Origin: Adineta steineri
Lineage: Eukaryota; Rotifera; Eurotatoria; Adinetida; Adinetidae
NCBI GenBank assembly: GCA_905250115.1
Contig: CAJNOI010000033.1
Coordinates: forward strand, 274,206 to 338,205
DNA: 64,000 nucleotides
Reading direction: 5' to 3'
Shown here: piece by piece, positions 24,681-37,858 of the stretch
How the letters are laid out: each line of letters opens with the position of its first letter
Position numbering within the stretch: the stretch's first letter is position 1
The notes under the pieces: model-generated
Seen by the model: only the letters and a program-made list of their open reading frames with translations
Databases searched by the model: none
What the model was told of the DNA's origin: nothing
Made by a program: the position numbers and the translations under genes

Positions 24681-27600
24681 ATGGCTTCAACAATAGTTTG
24701 CTTATGGCTTTTATTTATGATTATCACACAAGTAGTCGGAGAAGATACACAATCGATGATAATGTCTTTAATGGTTGATTCCACGTTTGAGTGTGCCAAC
24801 ACAACTTGTTTACCATTCATTAATGTTATTACATCCAACATTAGGAATTGTCAAGTAGCTTGTTTAACTCAAAGTCAATGCATAGCAGCCACTTTTTATC
24901 GATCAACTTTTAATTGTGAATTATTTGATAATATATTGAACCAAAATGGAAATATGTTGGCTAATATGGATGCGACTAGTATGAGTATTATTAGTGGAAC
25001 ACGATTTCCACCAGGTCAGTATAAATATAACAGATTTATAATAAAATATATCTATGAAACAGGAAAAGTTATTTTCTTCATGAAAAATAATATCAAGTTA
25101 TCGAGAACTAGCACATCTGTGTATAAATCAGAGAATTGGTTCGACTCAAAATAACGGACAACAAAAAACATTTAGCGAAAACCTGTCTTGAAAATAATTC
25201 TTTTTGAATCAAATGATCTTATTTTCCAAATTCTAGTTTGAAAATATCTCAGTAAAATGAAATGTTTATGAGATATGAAATTAAACAATCAATACAATCG
25301 AATATTAAGAGAATAATGAAGAAAAATAAGTGAAATAATTATCCGACGGAACGTCTACAGATATTATGCTTTTCATATTCATAAATCTATACAAAATATC
25401 GTTGTCTATGAAACAAATTCTCATCAGAGTTCCATAGAAATATAACGTATTGAACAGATCCTTGGGAAATAAATAAGAAATTACAATAGTTTTTTAATTA
25501 AGATGATGATGACAGGCAGTTTGAGGTTAGTTCTGCACCTCTTGAAGTCACACAGAAAAACTGAACTTAAACTAGAAATATGACATGTAGAAGTTTTCCT
25601 TTGTCTCAGAACGAATCTCTTAACGGTATAATAAGCATACTAAAATAATGAACAATTTGAATTCATTCGATTTTGTGACAGATGTTTATAAACTATAATC
25701 TTTCCCCTTTCACTTAAGATTAGTCTCTGATCAGAATATCATCTTAAATAAAAATGAAAAATTTTAAGAAAAGAGTTTATATGAAAATCTTATGAAAATC
25801 AATCTCTAAAATTTTCAAAGTTTCATTATTAAAATTATAAATATAAATTCAGTTGGTAAAAATTATTATAATAGAATATTTAATTCTCTATACTGAAAGG
25901 AGGGTTATACGCAGAATTGAGTTAACGCCACTGATATTCTAGAAAATAATACTAGAAACTATCGGCTTCAAACTAACGCTCAATGATTTCCTTTGTTGAA
26001 TGTAAGTGTTTTATAATAAGTGTATCGTTATTTTAATTGTAGCAACTACGACAACAACAACAACAACATCCACTGCATCATCAACAGGTCAGTTATTTAA
26101 AACTTAAAAGACTATTAGAAAAAGTCTATGCGGTTAGTATAATGTACACACTACAGTAATGAAATTAGCTAAACTATTTCTCATCCGTGATTATTAGATC
26201 ATATATAATATTTCTCGATAAGATGGTCGGAAAAATATATTCAGAACATCTCAGTTATTATATCTCGAAAACTTATTTATTTCTACCACAGATTCTTAAC
26301 AGACATGTCGGATGTAGTGGATTAATTAAGGTATGCATTTAATTAGCTAACCATTAATTAACTTTGGTTAAACACAATGAGATTGAACAATTTGTTTTGT
26401 AGGTTTCAACCGTGACCCATACAGTAGAACTGGGAGATAGATTTTAATAGGCAACCCAAGAATCACCTTTGGATTTACTCATAAAATTAACTATATTCCT
26501 GAAAAAAGAGTAACAAGAAAGCAATTCTTCGATAAAGATGTCGTCACAAAATTATATACGCTATCCATTAGCGTCTCACATAATCATGTAGTAATCCTTT
26601 ATTGAACACTTGAAATTCCAACTATTAAAATATTTAAGATGGGGGCATAAATAATAGTTGAATACTTAAATTTAAGTTTCAAGTATAATATATATGGATG
26701 ATTGCACTATCTATCAAACAGTATTTTCGGTTTTCCTACCAAAATAATATTGCATTGTATGAGACTTGAAAAAGTAGTTCTAATCTATGACAGGTCTTTA
26801 CTTTATTTTGCTGTCGGATGGTATGGCTTTATACACAAAAACAAAGTCATAACAATTAGAATAAACGATATATTATAAGACACAAGTTGTCTTTTATGCG
26901 TACCATATGTGTGTTGAGAAACGAATATGTCTGGTTCAACTTTAACTTAACTCAGAAGTTAAAGTTCTACATCTATTAGTGATTGTTTCTGTCACACTCA
27001 GCTTCTTTACCTGAATAGTAGCCGATCTTACCCGACACATGCATCAACACATATCATATTTTCTAAGAACTACTTCTAGCCACTTTCAAACATCAAATAT
27101 CTAACTAGTCTATAAGTGTTGGATAATAAAATAGTTTTTTCTGTCTTTCATAGTATGTACCTGCTCACAGACTGCTATTACCATATTTGGCAGTCAAGCA
27201 GGTACATCTGGCTCTAACCTTACACTTCTTTCTCAACCAATTGGAATGTATTATGACGGACCTAGCAATATGTTAGTCGTTGCGGATTTTGGAAATCAAC
27301 GTATTCTACGATTTTCTATTACGAATCCGCCTACAGTTGCAACAGTGATTGCTGGAAGTAATGGTCAAGGTTGCAACATGAATCAGTTTTATTGGCCTAA
27401 TGGAATAGGTGTTGATAGTTCTGGTCAATTGTATGTAGCAGATTTCTTTTGCAATCAGGTCGTTAGATTTCCATCAAATTCAAATTCGACGACATCTGGA
27501 ACACTTCTCGGTTCTGTAGCTGTAGCAGCATTAATATCCATAAATCAATTGACTAATGATATCTATGTAGCTAGCTACAATGATAATGCGATATACAAAT

Positions 27601-28218
27601 TTGTTGGAGGTAGTGGACCATCGGTGGTTGCAGCAGGTATATAATGTTCTTTCAAAGAGATCTTTCGTTTAATATTGGCTTTATTCTCATATATAGGTGG
27701 CAATGGTAATGGAAATGCCTCAAATCAGCTGTCAGGTCCAAATGGTGTTTACTATGATTACTTATATACAAATTCTTTGTACGTTGCGGATAGTGGTAAT
27801 AATCGTATATTGAAATTCGCATCGGGTTCAACGAGTGCAACTTATGGAACAGTTGTCGCTGGAGGTAACGGAGCTGGAAATGGAACAAATCAGTTGAATA
27901 ACCCAAGATCTATAGTGGTCGATAGTAGTGGAACTCTCTATATATCTGAAGCAGGTAAGAACAATTTTAAGAAAAGAAAATATTCCATATATTAAATAAA
28001 TTTTCGTTTAACTTTTTTCGTATCCAGGTAACAATCGTGTTACACGTTGGCTACAAAATTCGAGTAGGGGCATTACAATCATTGGTGGTACACAAGGAGC
28101 AGCAGCGAATCAACTATATTTCCCTGAACAAATCCTCTTTGATGGATCTCGTAACCTGTTGGTTGCTGATAGATATAATAATCGAATACAACTCTTTAAT
28201 ATAACAACAGCATGCTAG
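24681..28218 (+). CDS. Secreted PAN-NHL protein, copy A
   Basis: Five exons (24681-25014, 26043-26087, 27154-27636, 27697-27954, 28028-28218) give 436 aa. Exon 1 encodes a signal peptide (CLWLLFMIITQVVGED) and a Cys-rich PAN/apple-like module (FECANTTCLPFI, CQVACLTQSQCIAATF, NCELF). Exon 2 is a 45-nt linker of nearly pure Thr/Ser. Exons 3-5 encode six NHL repeats forming a likely beta-propeller, for example NMLVVADFGNQRILRF, GQLYVADFFCNQVVRF and NLLVADRYNNRIQLF. The true ATG is 24681; the TTG six bases upstream is not a start. PAN modules bind proteins or sugars and NHL propellers are interaction platforms, so an extracellular binding role is plausible but unproven. Intron 3 (about 1.07 kb) is homologous to the matching intron of copy B. 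Confidence 0.85.
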
Positions 28219-30605
28219 TATATAAAGGCTAACTACTGATTATTATCGTTCATAGTCAGACTTTGAAAAAAAACTGTTAATGTATTGGCTTTTTCTTGAT
28301 TTTTTCATTAGTGTGCAACCTTCGAACATGTCTCTTTCTTATATGATATCTTCACTTGCATATCGTCATTCTTTTTTGTGTCTGTTTTGTCATATTATAC
28401 CCTGCACGTACATTAACATACATATATGAGCTCACTTCTCTTTTGGTGTGTTTTGTTATGCTTGATGTCATTGTGATTGTATGTGCATGCTTATACATTT
28501 AAAATAAAGGTAAAAAGAGTTACTCAAGAAATCCTCTAATAATTAACGATGAGTTCAATCAATACAGTTAAAGGGCATGTACTATGCAATTATGGTTCTT
28601 GTCTAGAGAAATGGTGGATGTGGATGATGATAAGAGGAGCTGTGCCGAAACGCGTCTAAATCTTGTTTAAATATCTCATAAGATGACATATTTCAAATAA
28701 ACTTATTTACATTGTTATGATATATTAGACAGTGTCAGACAAACTGTCATGACTCGTTTCGATTATGTTTAAGAGAGTTGTCAGGTTAATTCGAAATCTA
28801 ATTTAAGTGTATCTCGATTATCGTCAAACTCTTATCGAAGTAAATGAAAGTTTTAATAAAGAGATTTCTACAGGTTTCAAATAAAATGAAAATAAAGCTC
28901 TGTCATATCCGGAATCGCCAAATGTCCAGATTTCTTCTGAATTTGTACTTTTTGGGAAACACGACGGATAGCAGCACTTTCAACCAGTAGTAGCTTCACT
29001 TCCACAAGAGAAGGAAGAGTAAAACTATCAGCAGAAAAACTTGTGCTTAAATTTGATTGAATAGGTTTTTCGAGCAGTCAACGTGTGGACACACAAACGA
29101 GTATTTTCTGTTTCCAATACTCATACTTTCGAGATTAAGAGTCATATGGCAACGTATTTTGTGGAACATAACGTTACAACAATTCTTTCCTTTTCTTTGC
29201 TTGATGAAAATATTGTGCAAAATAGTGATACAATCACACGTGTAAATAATGTTGTGTTTCATATAGGTCGATGTCTGTCTTGACAATTTGTTTTCTGTGA
29301 CAGAAATCTTAAAAAGAAGTGCGATTTTCAATGTAACTGAAGCATATATTTCCAATGGAATCAGTTTGTATTGTACATGGCCGAAAACAGCTTTGAAGAT
29401 TTTATGCAAATATTGATGAACTTTGTCGAAAAAATCTATTTCATGTTTCTGTTCGTCAAGTGGCACCAAAACATTATTGCTCATGTTATCGTAAAATAAG
29501 TGAGCTGAATGCGTTAGAATTTTTCATTTTTCTTATTGTGTCTACAAAAAAATGGGTAAGCGAAGATAATAAAAACAAAACTAAATATTAGGAAAGTCTC
29601 TGGCAAAACGTTGAATTACCAAAAACATTTTACTTGTCATAGAGATTACACAAAAATCCAATATCTTATTAAACGAATGTTTTTTTTAGTTGAAACTTTC
29701 AGGATATTTTGGGTACCACTAATTATATCTACTAGATCAAAAATCTAGTTAATCGATCTCAATCTATTAGTTTCATGTAAAGTTTACTTGAACTCTAGCG
29801 GCAAAGATCACCTTGAGTAGTTCTTTCGAAAAGCAAAATTGATATGATCAGAATTCAATATCACTATATTTTATTTGTTTAGGACAATCTTTATTTATTA
29901 TCGATTATGTATGTTAACTTTATCATCAAATTCAATCATTAGAAGGAATACCATCGGTGTTACTTGATCCTCGAAATACTATTCATTGTATGATTCATGA
30001 TGATGAGTGTGAGTGTGAGAATGTGGATGTTATAATCATTCCATATCCACACTCACACCCTGAATAATCTTTTAAGATGGTGGGTAAACGTCGATCATTC
30101 GTTTTTTCAATCTGATCCACAGAAACACTCACATCCTCTTTGACATTTACCTAGACACTCTCACGCATATCCACACCCACATCCTCAATATGAATGCATT
30201 TGTATTTTTATAGACAAAAATCATAATTGCATGATTCATATCGCTTTAATTCGATAGATTGAACTCACACTTAATCATTAGAAGATTTCTTGAGTAATCA
30301 TTTTTATCTTTATTTTAAATGTATAAGCATGCACATACAATCACAATTACATCAAGCCCAACGAAAAATAGCAAAAGAGAAGCGACTGCATGTATATTTA
30401 TATATGATTATGTATATGCAGGGTATAATACGAGAAAAAAAACAAAAACAAATTACGGTTAGCAAGTGAAAATATTATATAAGAAAGAGACATGTTCTAA
30501 GGTCGAACACTAATGAAAAATAAAGAAAAAGTCAACACATTAACCGGCTGTTTTTAAAGTTTTACTGTCTGTTAACGATAATAATCACTAGTAAGTCGTT
30601 ATGCA
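28219..30605. other. Spacer between inverted NHL copies A and B
   Basis: Loop of the A/B inverted repeat. Both ends keep the shared 3' flank of the family (polyadenylation region, then a TGTGGG-like patch at 30001-30185). At about 28880-29484 the minus strand has two overlapping open frames (145 and about 55 codons) in locally less AT-rich DNA. Neither resembles a family I know, so they may be a relic coding fragment. Confidence 0.5.
30001..30185. repeat. G/T-rich foldback patch with CCACACCC arms
   Basis: GAGTGTGAGTGTGAGAATGT at 30007 is followed 16-20 bases later by ATATCCACACTCACACCC, forming an imperfect hairpin. A second C-rich run with CCACACCCACATCC ends near 30185. Confidence 0.6.
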
Positions 30606-33600
30606 CTAGCATGCTGTTAAATTAAAAAGTTGTATCCGATTATTATATCTATCAGCAACCAACAGGTTATAATATTTATCAAAGAGGATTGTTTCAGAGA
30701 AATATAGTTGATTTGATGCTGCTTCTTGTGTACCCCCAACGATTGTAGTGCCACTACTTGCATTTTTCAGCCAACGTTGAATACGATTGTTACCTGGATA
30801 TGAAGAAAAATAAAACAAAATTGTTAAATTTATACTATATTATCTTTTCACAGAATTGCTCTTACTTCCATCAGATATAAAAAGATTTCCATTACTATCG
30901 ACTATTACAAATCTTGGATTATTGAACTGATTCGCTCCACTTCCAGATCCATTACCCCCAGCAACAACTGTTCCAGAAGTTGAACTCGTTGAACCTGATG
31001 CGAATTTCAGTATACGATTATTACCACTATCGGCAACGTACAAAGAATTTGTATATAAATAATCATAGAAAGCACCATTTGGACCGTTAAGCTGATTTAA
31101 AGCGTTTCCATTACCATTGCCTCCTATATATGAAAATAGAACCTATGTCAGATAAAATATTTCTTCGAAATAAATTTATATACCTGCTGCAAGCACCGGT
31201 GATCCACTACCTCCAACAAACTTGTATACCGCATTATCAGTAAAGCTAACTACATAGATATCACCAGTCAATGCATTTATAGATATTTGCTCTGCTGAAG
31301 TTGCAGAACCAATAAGTATTCCAGATGTCGTCGAATTTGAACCTGATGGAAATCTAACGACTCGAGAGCATCCTTCATCTGTCACATACAATCGACCAGA
31401 ACTATCAAGAACAACTCCGACATTAGTAGTGAATTGACTCATGTTGCAACCCTGGCCATTATTTCCAGCAATTACCGTTGCAACTGTAGGTGGATTATTA
31501 AGAAAAAATTGTAGAATACGATGATTTACAAAATCGCTGACGATTAACATATTATTAGGACCGTCGTAGTACATTCCAATTGGTTGAGAAAGAAGTGAAA
31601 GGGTAGAGCCAGATGTACCTGCTTGACTGCCAAATATAGTAGTTGCATTTTGTGACCAGGATGAGTGAGAAGATAGAGAGCATACTATAAAAAGAAAGAA
31701 AAAAAACAACTATTTTACTATCCAACACTTATGGACTAGTTAGATATTTGATGTTTGAAAGTGGGTAGAAGTAGTTCTTAGAAAATATGATATGCATTAA
31801 TGCATGTAATGCGTAAGATCAGCAACTATTCAGGTAAATATGCTGAGTTTGACAGAAACAAAGCACTTGAAGATGTAGAACTCTAGTTTCTAAGTTAAGT
31901 TAAAGTTGAATTAAACATTTTTATTTCTGAATACACATATAGAATACATATAAGAGAACTTGTGCCTTCTAATGTATCGTTCATTCTAATTGTTTTGACT
32001 TTATTTATGTATGAAATCATCCAGTTCGACATCGAAATAAAATAAAGACTCGTCATAGATTAAAATTACTTTTGAAGTCTTATACAGAGTGATGCTATTT
32101 CGGTAGGAAAACTGAAAATACTATTTGATAGATAGTGCAATCATTCATACATGCAATATTTGAAACTTGAATTTAACCACTCAACTATTATTTATGCCTT
32201 CATCTTCCATCGTTGAACTTTCAAGTATTACATATATGAAGATTTTAGGAGAAGGAAAAATGGAGTCTCTTGAACTATTGCATCAGATAATAATTATGTA
32301 GACGCTGACGGAGAATATATACAATACAATGTTGCCACAATATCTTTTTCAGAAAACTTGTTTTTTGTAACTATTTTTTGAGGGATGTATTTAATTTTAT
32401 GGATGAGTCGAAGGTTGAAATCTATGGAACAGACTATCCAATCCTACAATGTTTCGCTAAGATAAATTCATGTGCACTCCAGTTCAATGTTAACCCGTAT
32501 AAAAAATAATGCATCCGACATCTCTGTTATGAATCCATTATAAAAATAAACGCATTTTTTTAGATATAATAACTGACGTACTCTGATTATATTTTTATGA
32601 TCAACTTAATCAGAAACATTATACATGACTTAATGATTGCAAATTATAAATAGTTTTAGCAAATTATGAATGTTACATTCTACCAACAACACACATTTTT
32701 TTCTAATAATCTGAAATGTTTTAAATAACTTACCTGTTGTTGTCGTCGATGTTGTGGTTGTTGTTGATGTTGTTGTTGTTGAGGTTGTTATTGTAGTTGT
32801 TGTTGTAGTTGATGTTGTGGTTGACGTTGTAGTTGATGTTGTAGTTGATGTTGTAGTTGTTGATATTGTTGTAGTTGTTGTTGTAGTTGTGCTTGTTGTT
32901 GAAGTTGTTGTTGTAGTTGTTGTTGTGCTTGTTGTTGAAGCTGTTGTTGTAGTTGTTGTTGTGCTTGTTGTTGAAGTTGTTGTTGTAAGTGTTGTTGTAG
33001 TTGTGCTTGTTGTTGAAGTTGTTGTTGTGCTTGTTATTGAAGTTGTTGTTGTTGAAGTTGTTGTTGTTGATGTTGATATTGTTGTTGTAGTTGTTGATGA
33101 AGTTGTAGTTGATGTTGTTGTTGTAGTTGTGCTTGTTGATGATGTCGTTATTGTTGAGGATGATGACGATGGTGATGTTGTTGTTGTGGTGATGGTTGAT
33201 GATAATGTGGATGACGCCGACTTTGTTGTTGTAATAGTGGTTGATGATGATGATGTTGTTGATGCTGTCATAGTCGGTTCTAGTTTACGAAAATAGCATT
33301 AGTATGAGACTACAGAACATGATAAAGCTTTGCTTATAATCTAATATTTGTTCCTATTCTAACAGTATATGTAGAATGTGAATATGGATTCAGAAGAAGT
33401 GATCAATCAGCGCCCATACATCCACGTCCACATCTTTTAAATACCGCATATATTTCTCATTGACTAATACTTAATCAAAATTGAAGAGCAGGGTAAACTG
33501 TTATTTGCAATATCTACTACCACCGAGGATGATTTATACTAAACTCATTATTTGCATCAATTAGATTCTTAAACCAATTAATGTAGTTGATATACTATTA

Positions 33601-34389
33601 TTCACTATACAATCGAACGTTATTCTGATTTATTCATTATTTCTTATTAATTCAGAAAATGACGAAGATTTCACTGTGAAGTTGAGAAAAGAAAAAAACA
33701 AAACTTTTCTGTAACAGTCATCATTTATTATAAGTAATGAATAAGCAGGAAAAAAGTTTTGTTTGCTTTCTGTCTTTCCTTAACTATGAATGAAACACTC
33801 TCTTTAATTTATTACTTTTAGATCAATTGGTATGAAAGGATATATTAATTTTCTGTTTTACTCTTTATATTCGATAATGCCAATGCTATAAGGACGATAA
33901 AAAAAAAGTGAACAATTACATGGCCCATCTCTATATATATATACCCCTAATCAATAAGCTAATTAAAAATAAAGCTTATTAAAAAGAGAAAATATTTTTT
34001 TTTCTTTTAAATATTTTATATAATATATTTCTAAATTTAATATATTCATACTAACCAGGTGGAGATCGTGTTCCAGCAATAACAATCATAGTAGTAACGT
34101 CGATATCAGTCGACATATTCTTAATTTCATTTGACATATCAGTAAATAATTCACAAGTAGAAGTTGATTGATGAAAACTGATTGCTCCACAATAAATTTG
34201 AGCTAAACAAGCCATTTGACACTTCATAATAGTCGACGTAATGAGATTAATGAATGGTAAACAACTTGGACTAGCACATTGAAATTTCGAACCAGTCATT
34301 AAAGACATTAGAACGGATCGTGTATCTTCTCCTACTGATTGTGTAATAATCACAAATATAAGCCATAAACAAATTCTTCTTGATGCCAT
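30606..34389 (-). CDS. Secreted PAN-mucin-NHL protein, copy B
   Basis: Minus-strand paralogue of copy A with the same five-exon plan (34389-34056, 33279-32734, 31684-31184, 31123-30866, 30793-30606), summing to 608 codons plus stop. A signal peptide (CLWLIFVIITQSVGED) and PAN module (FQCASPSCLPFI, CQMACLAQIYCGAISF, CELF) come first. A 182-residue linker exon of almost only Thr and Ser follows, then six NHL repeats (NMLIVSDFVNHRILQF, GRLYVTDEGCSRVVRF, NNRILKF, NNRIQRW, NLLVADRYNNRIQLF). The linker looks like a mucin stalk and would be densely O-glycosylated. Its long TTG-type repeat is prone to slippage. The ATG is 34389, not the GTG three bases upstream. Confidence 0.85.
32734..33279 (-). repeat. 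Thr-coding trinucleotide-type array, mucin linker exon
   Basis: A 546-bp exon made of degenerate (ACA/ACT/ACC) units on the minus strand encodes a Thr/Ser tract of 182 residues. The acceptor is at 33280 and the donor (GTAAGTTATTT) is identical in position and sequence to the 45-nt linker exon of copy C. The plus strand of the same DNA shows a false poly-Val frame. Confidence 0.9.
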
Positions 34390-37300
34390 CACTAACTAAC
34401 TTGCAAATTGATGAAATGAATTTAACTGAGAATAAAAGAAAAAGAATCTGTTGAGCGATAAACACTATTTGTTTTCCTTCTTTTTCTGTCTCTTTTTTTA
34501 TCATCTCATTTCATCCATCTAATGAAAAAGTAGTCATGACTTTTATTTTATTTTGTAAAAACACATATCTAATTTGAAAGACGATTTTTCTTTGTTTATA
34601 TGTTACTTATAGACAAATATACTCACAAACAGAGCATTTTTTGTTATATGGAATATGAACAAAGATGAAAACACATATAAAATAATCGACTCAATAAAAT
34701 TGGATTTGAAAAGAGAATAATTAATATTTAATCGCAAATGAAGTTTTTCTTATGAAAATAAAAATAATTTAATCCATTTTGCTCATATAGAAATTAGATA
34801 TTCATACAAACTTATTTCACCGATTATACTATATATCAATCAGTTATCACTTAATTTATATAGAAACAAAGAAAATTGAATGATTCTCAAAACTCAAACT
34901 CATCGAATTTAGATATTTCAACTAACTCTAACATGAGGTATTCTATTCTTCAATTTTTGATTGATAAAAGAATATTATGATGTGTGATTCAGTGGATGAT
35001 TGCATTTTTCTTCATCAATATAACAATGAGCCAAACATTTCTATGTATGATAGTATTAATGAAAGACAAAAAATCTTGTTTATTGGATAAATGAAAACAA
35101 ACAGTTTTTTCACTATTCTATAGTGAGTTTAATAATTGTTTATCATAACAACACATTCTAAACTGTTCCTTTTTCTCGAGGAAAAACATTTATCCACCAA
35201 AAATCTACTTTGTTTTTCTTTTCTCTTCTTTTCTCTCGTTTACATGATGCTGTGATATGTAATGTATGTAGCAGCAGAAGAAGAAATTAGTTAGACAATC
35301 TTTTTGATTATTTTTCAAAAGAAACGATAGAAATACAGAACTAGTAGACAGATCTAGGTTTGATGTAATTACAATAAGAAAAAGCGCATTACTTTAAAAA
35401 AAAGTACATGATTGTTGAGTAAAACAATGATGATAATATATGCAAACTTTTTGTAGATGAAAAACAGCATCTCCATAATTACATTAGAAAAATGACTAAA
35501 TAAAGTTGATGACGTCTTTACTTTCTTCCAATATTTGAATGAATCATACATAATTACTAAATAGATGGTTTTTTCTCAAACGTGTAAAGATTTATTTAAC
35601 TTCTTTTAGATTTCAATGACAGTGGAGTGTCCTTTGAAGAGTATGCTGTATGTTAAAATCATGATTTCGATAATAGTTAATTATATAACATTGATTCATA
35701 AATGATTTTTACAAATATTTGTTTACCTACTTATATCTCAAATGCATGTCAACTTAAAAGTATTGATCATATATTGTAATTGGAAAATAAAAAAATCTAA
35801 AGTAGTGATCAATGATAAATGATTGGATACTAACGATTCTAACATGTAATGCAGAATGTTAGACAATGAAAACATCCTTAGTCGTGTATTGCTATTTAAG
35901 AATAGAGTCACTAGTAGTAGTAGTAGAGTAAATCAAAATTTGTCTCTAAATTTTCATTAGAGATAGAAAAGTACTATATCTGATGGCGATAGTACTCGAA
36001 TACTTGATCGATCGTCTTTCGAAACATTTAAATAAAGATAATCAAATTATAGTTTTATTTCAGGTGAAGTATTTCTTAAAGAGACAATCGTCTTTTATTA
36101 TAAGATCTCGGATATTTTATTACATTCTACTCGTTGCATCTTTCACAGAGTCATTTAAAATGAGTTTCATCACATAATGGATGTAACTGAGTGACATAAT
36201 AGAGTTCATATTTATGGAAAAGACGAAAAGTTATATCACTGCAATCTAATATAGGTATCATATCTTCGAATCGATCTGAATGTTTATTTTTTAAATATAA
36301 GGTTATTATTTGTATGGCTTTATTCTTATTAGTTTATATACAATCTTTAATGACGAAGCAATTTAAAATCATTTCAAAAGAACATAAATAGAAGTACTTG
36401 TGATTGATAATTCAAAATTTATTCAATTGTTTAGAGATGAGAGTTATTGCAAAATGATCGAATTAAACAAATACTCATTATGAAAGGAGAGAAAGATGAC
36501 AAAATAAATAAAATTCAATATGTAATCAATGAAGAAGATGGATATATATAAGAGCATGGGTGTGGGCAAATGTGGGTGTTGATGAGACTATCTTCATCAT
36601 CTCTTCACTACCACCACATACCTTTACCCTCAAGATGGTTGAAAACGCTATTATTAGCCATAAAAAATTATAATCAGTAAAATCATTATGTTATACTTTC
36701 TTCATTTATCGAGTGAATTATATGAGGCTATTATAAGAATAGATCTGTTTAACTGATACAGATAAAGATGAAATTCTACACAGCAATCCTAGTTTCTTAT
36801 GCATTAATCAGTATGCGGAACAAAACGATATATAGTAACGGCTTGTTCATCACCGTTAAGAATGCACTCTAGAAATATGATTGAATGTATGATTTCTACA
36901 AGGGTGATGCATGACATTTCGGCCGTCTACAATTCAATACTAATATCGTTTATGATCGCCTTCAATAGCTGCATAAAAATCTATCGACGGCAACTGAACA
37001 CTCGAATAGGTTGCTATCAAAGAGTAACAGCAATCTACGAATTCTACGATGCAACTTTTTTTCCTAATTATTCTATAGTCTAATTAGTAAATCAATTCTT
37101 TTTAAAAGATCACCTATCACCACCTTCTTAAATAATATATTACAATAGAACTTACTTCTTCAAGACAGAAATTTATTTATAAAATCAATGTTACAATCAA
37201 ATTGATCGTGACTAAGATAACAAATCTCATGTGCTACTTTTAAATGCTGATGTGCGTAGAAATTTTTGTTAACGATATATCACTCATATCTACATCCTCA

Positions 37301-37858
37301 AATGAGTTGAAAATAATATCTATAATATAATCTATTACATGTGATATACTCAGAGAAAAAAACATTCAATTTTCTACAACATTCTATTGTGCAGAAGCAT
37401 ATGCAATGGCTGAACGTTAAGATAAAGCAATTGCTTAATTATCAGAATTCTTTTCTTTCTTTTTTTCCATTTATAATACTGAATGACTATTCTGGAAGTA
37501 ATTTAATTTTAAAAAGCCATTATATATACAGAAAAAAAACTGTTTCTTTTTTTTGTTCTCTTCATCTGATGGTGACGATTTTAATTTCATAAATAATTAA
37601 AAAAACTAAGATAATATTTTCTTCTCTCGTAGTCAAATCTTTTTTTCCTTGTTGCTATTCTACTCATTTCGTGTATGTATACTGCTCATGAGTGCAACTT
37701 TTTTTCCAGATACTTGACTAACAATCGACAACACTTCTATCTGTAATGATTAAATATTAAACGAGAGAGTTAGAAAAAATGAAAGGAAAAAGAAATAGTA
37801 ATGTTAGTAACTAAAATATTTCTAACAAAAAATAGTTAAAAACATCCAGTCATAAAAG
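34390..37858. other. Intergenic between NHL copies B and C
   Basis: AT-rich, no supported gene. It contains a TAG microsatellite near 35913 and a G/T-rich foldback patch at 36548-36636. Several frames of 60-83 codons here are low complexity. Confidence 0.55.
36548..36636. repeat. G/T-rich foldback patch
   Basis: AGCATGGGTGTGGGCAAATG and GTGGGTGTTG are followed by CTACCACCACATACC and TTTACCCTC, a G-rich arm and a weaker C-rich arm around an ATCTTCATCATC centre. Confidence 0.55.

Noticed and set aside
32754..33296. 180-codon plus-strand frame rich in Val
   Set aside because: It is the complement of the Thr linker exon of NHL copy B; the composition follows from the trinucleotide-type repeat, and the minus-strand exon fits splice sites and frame.
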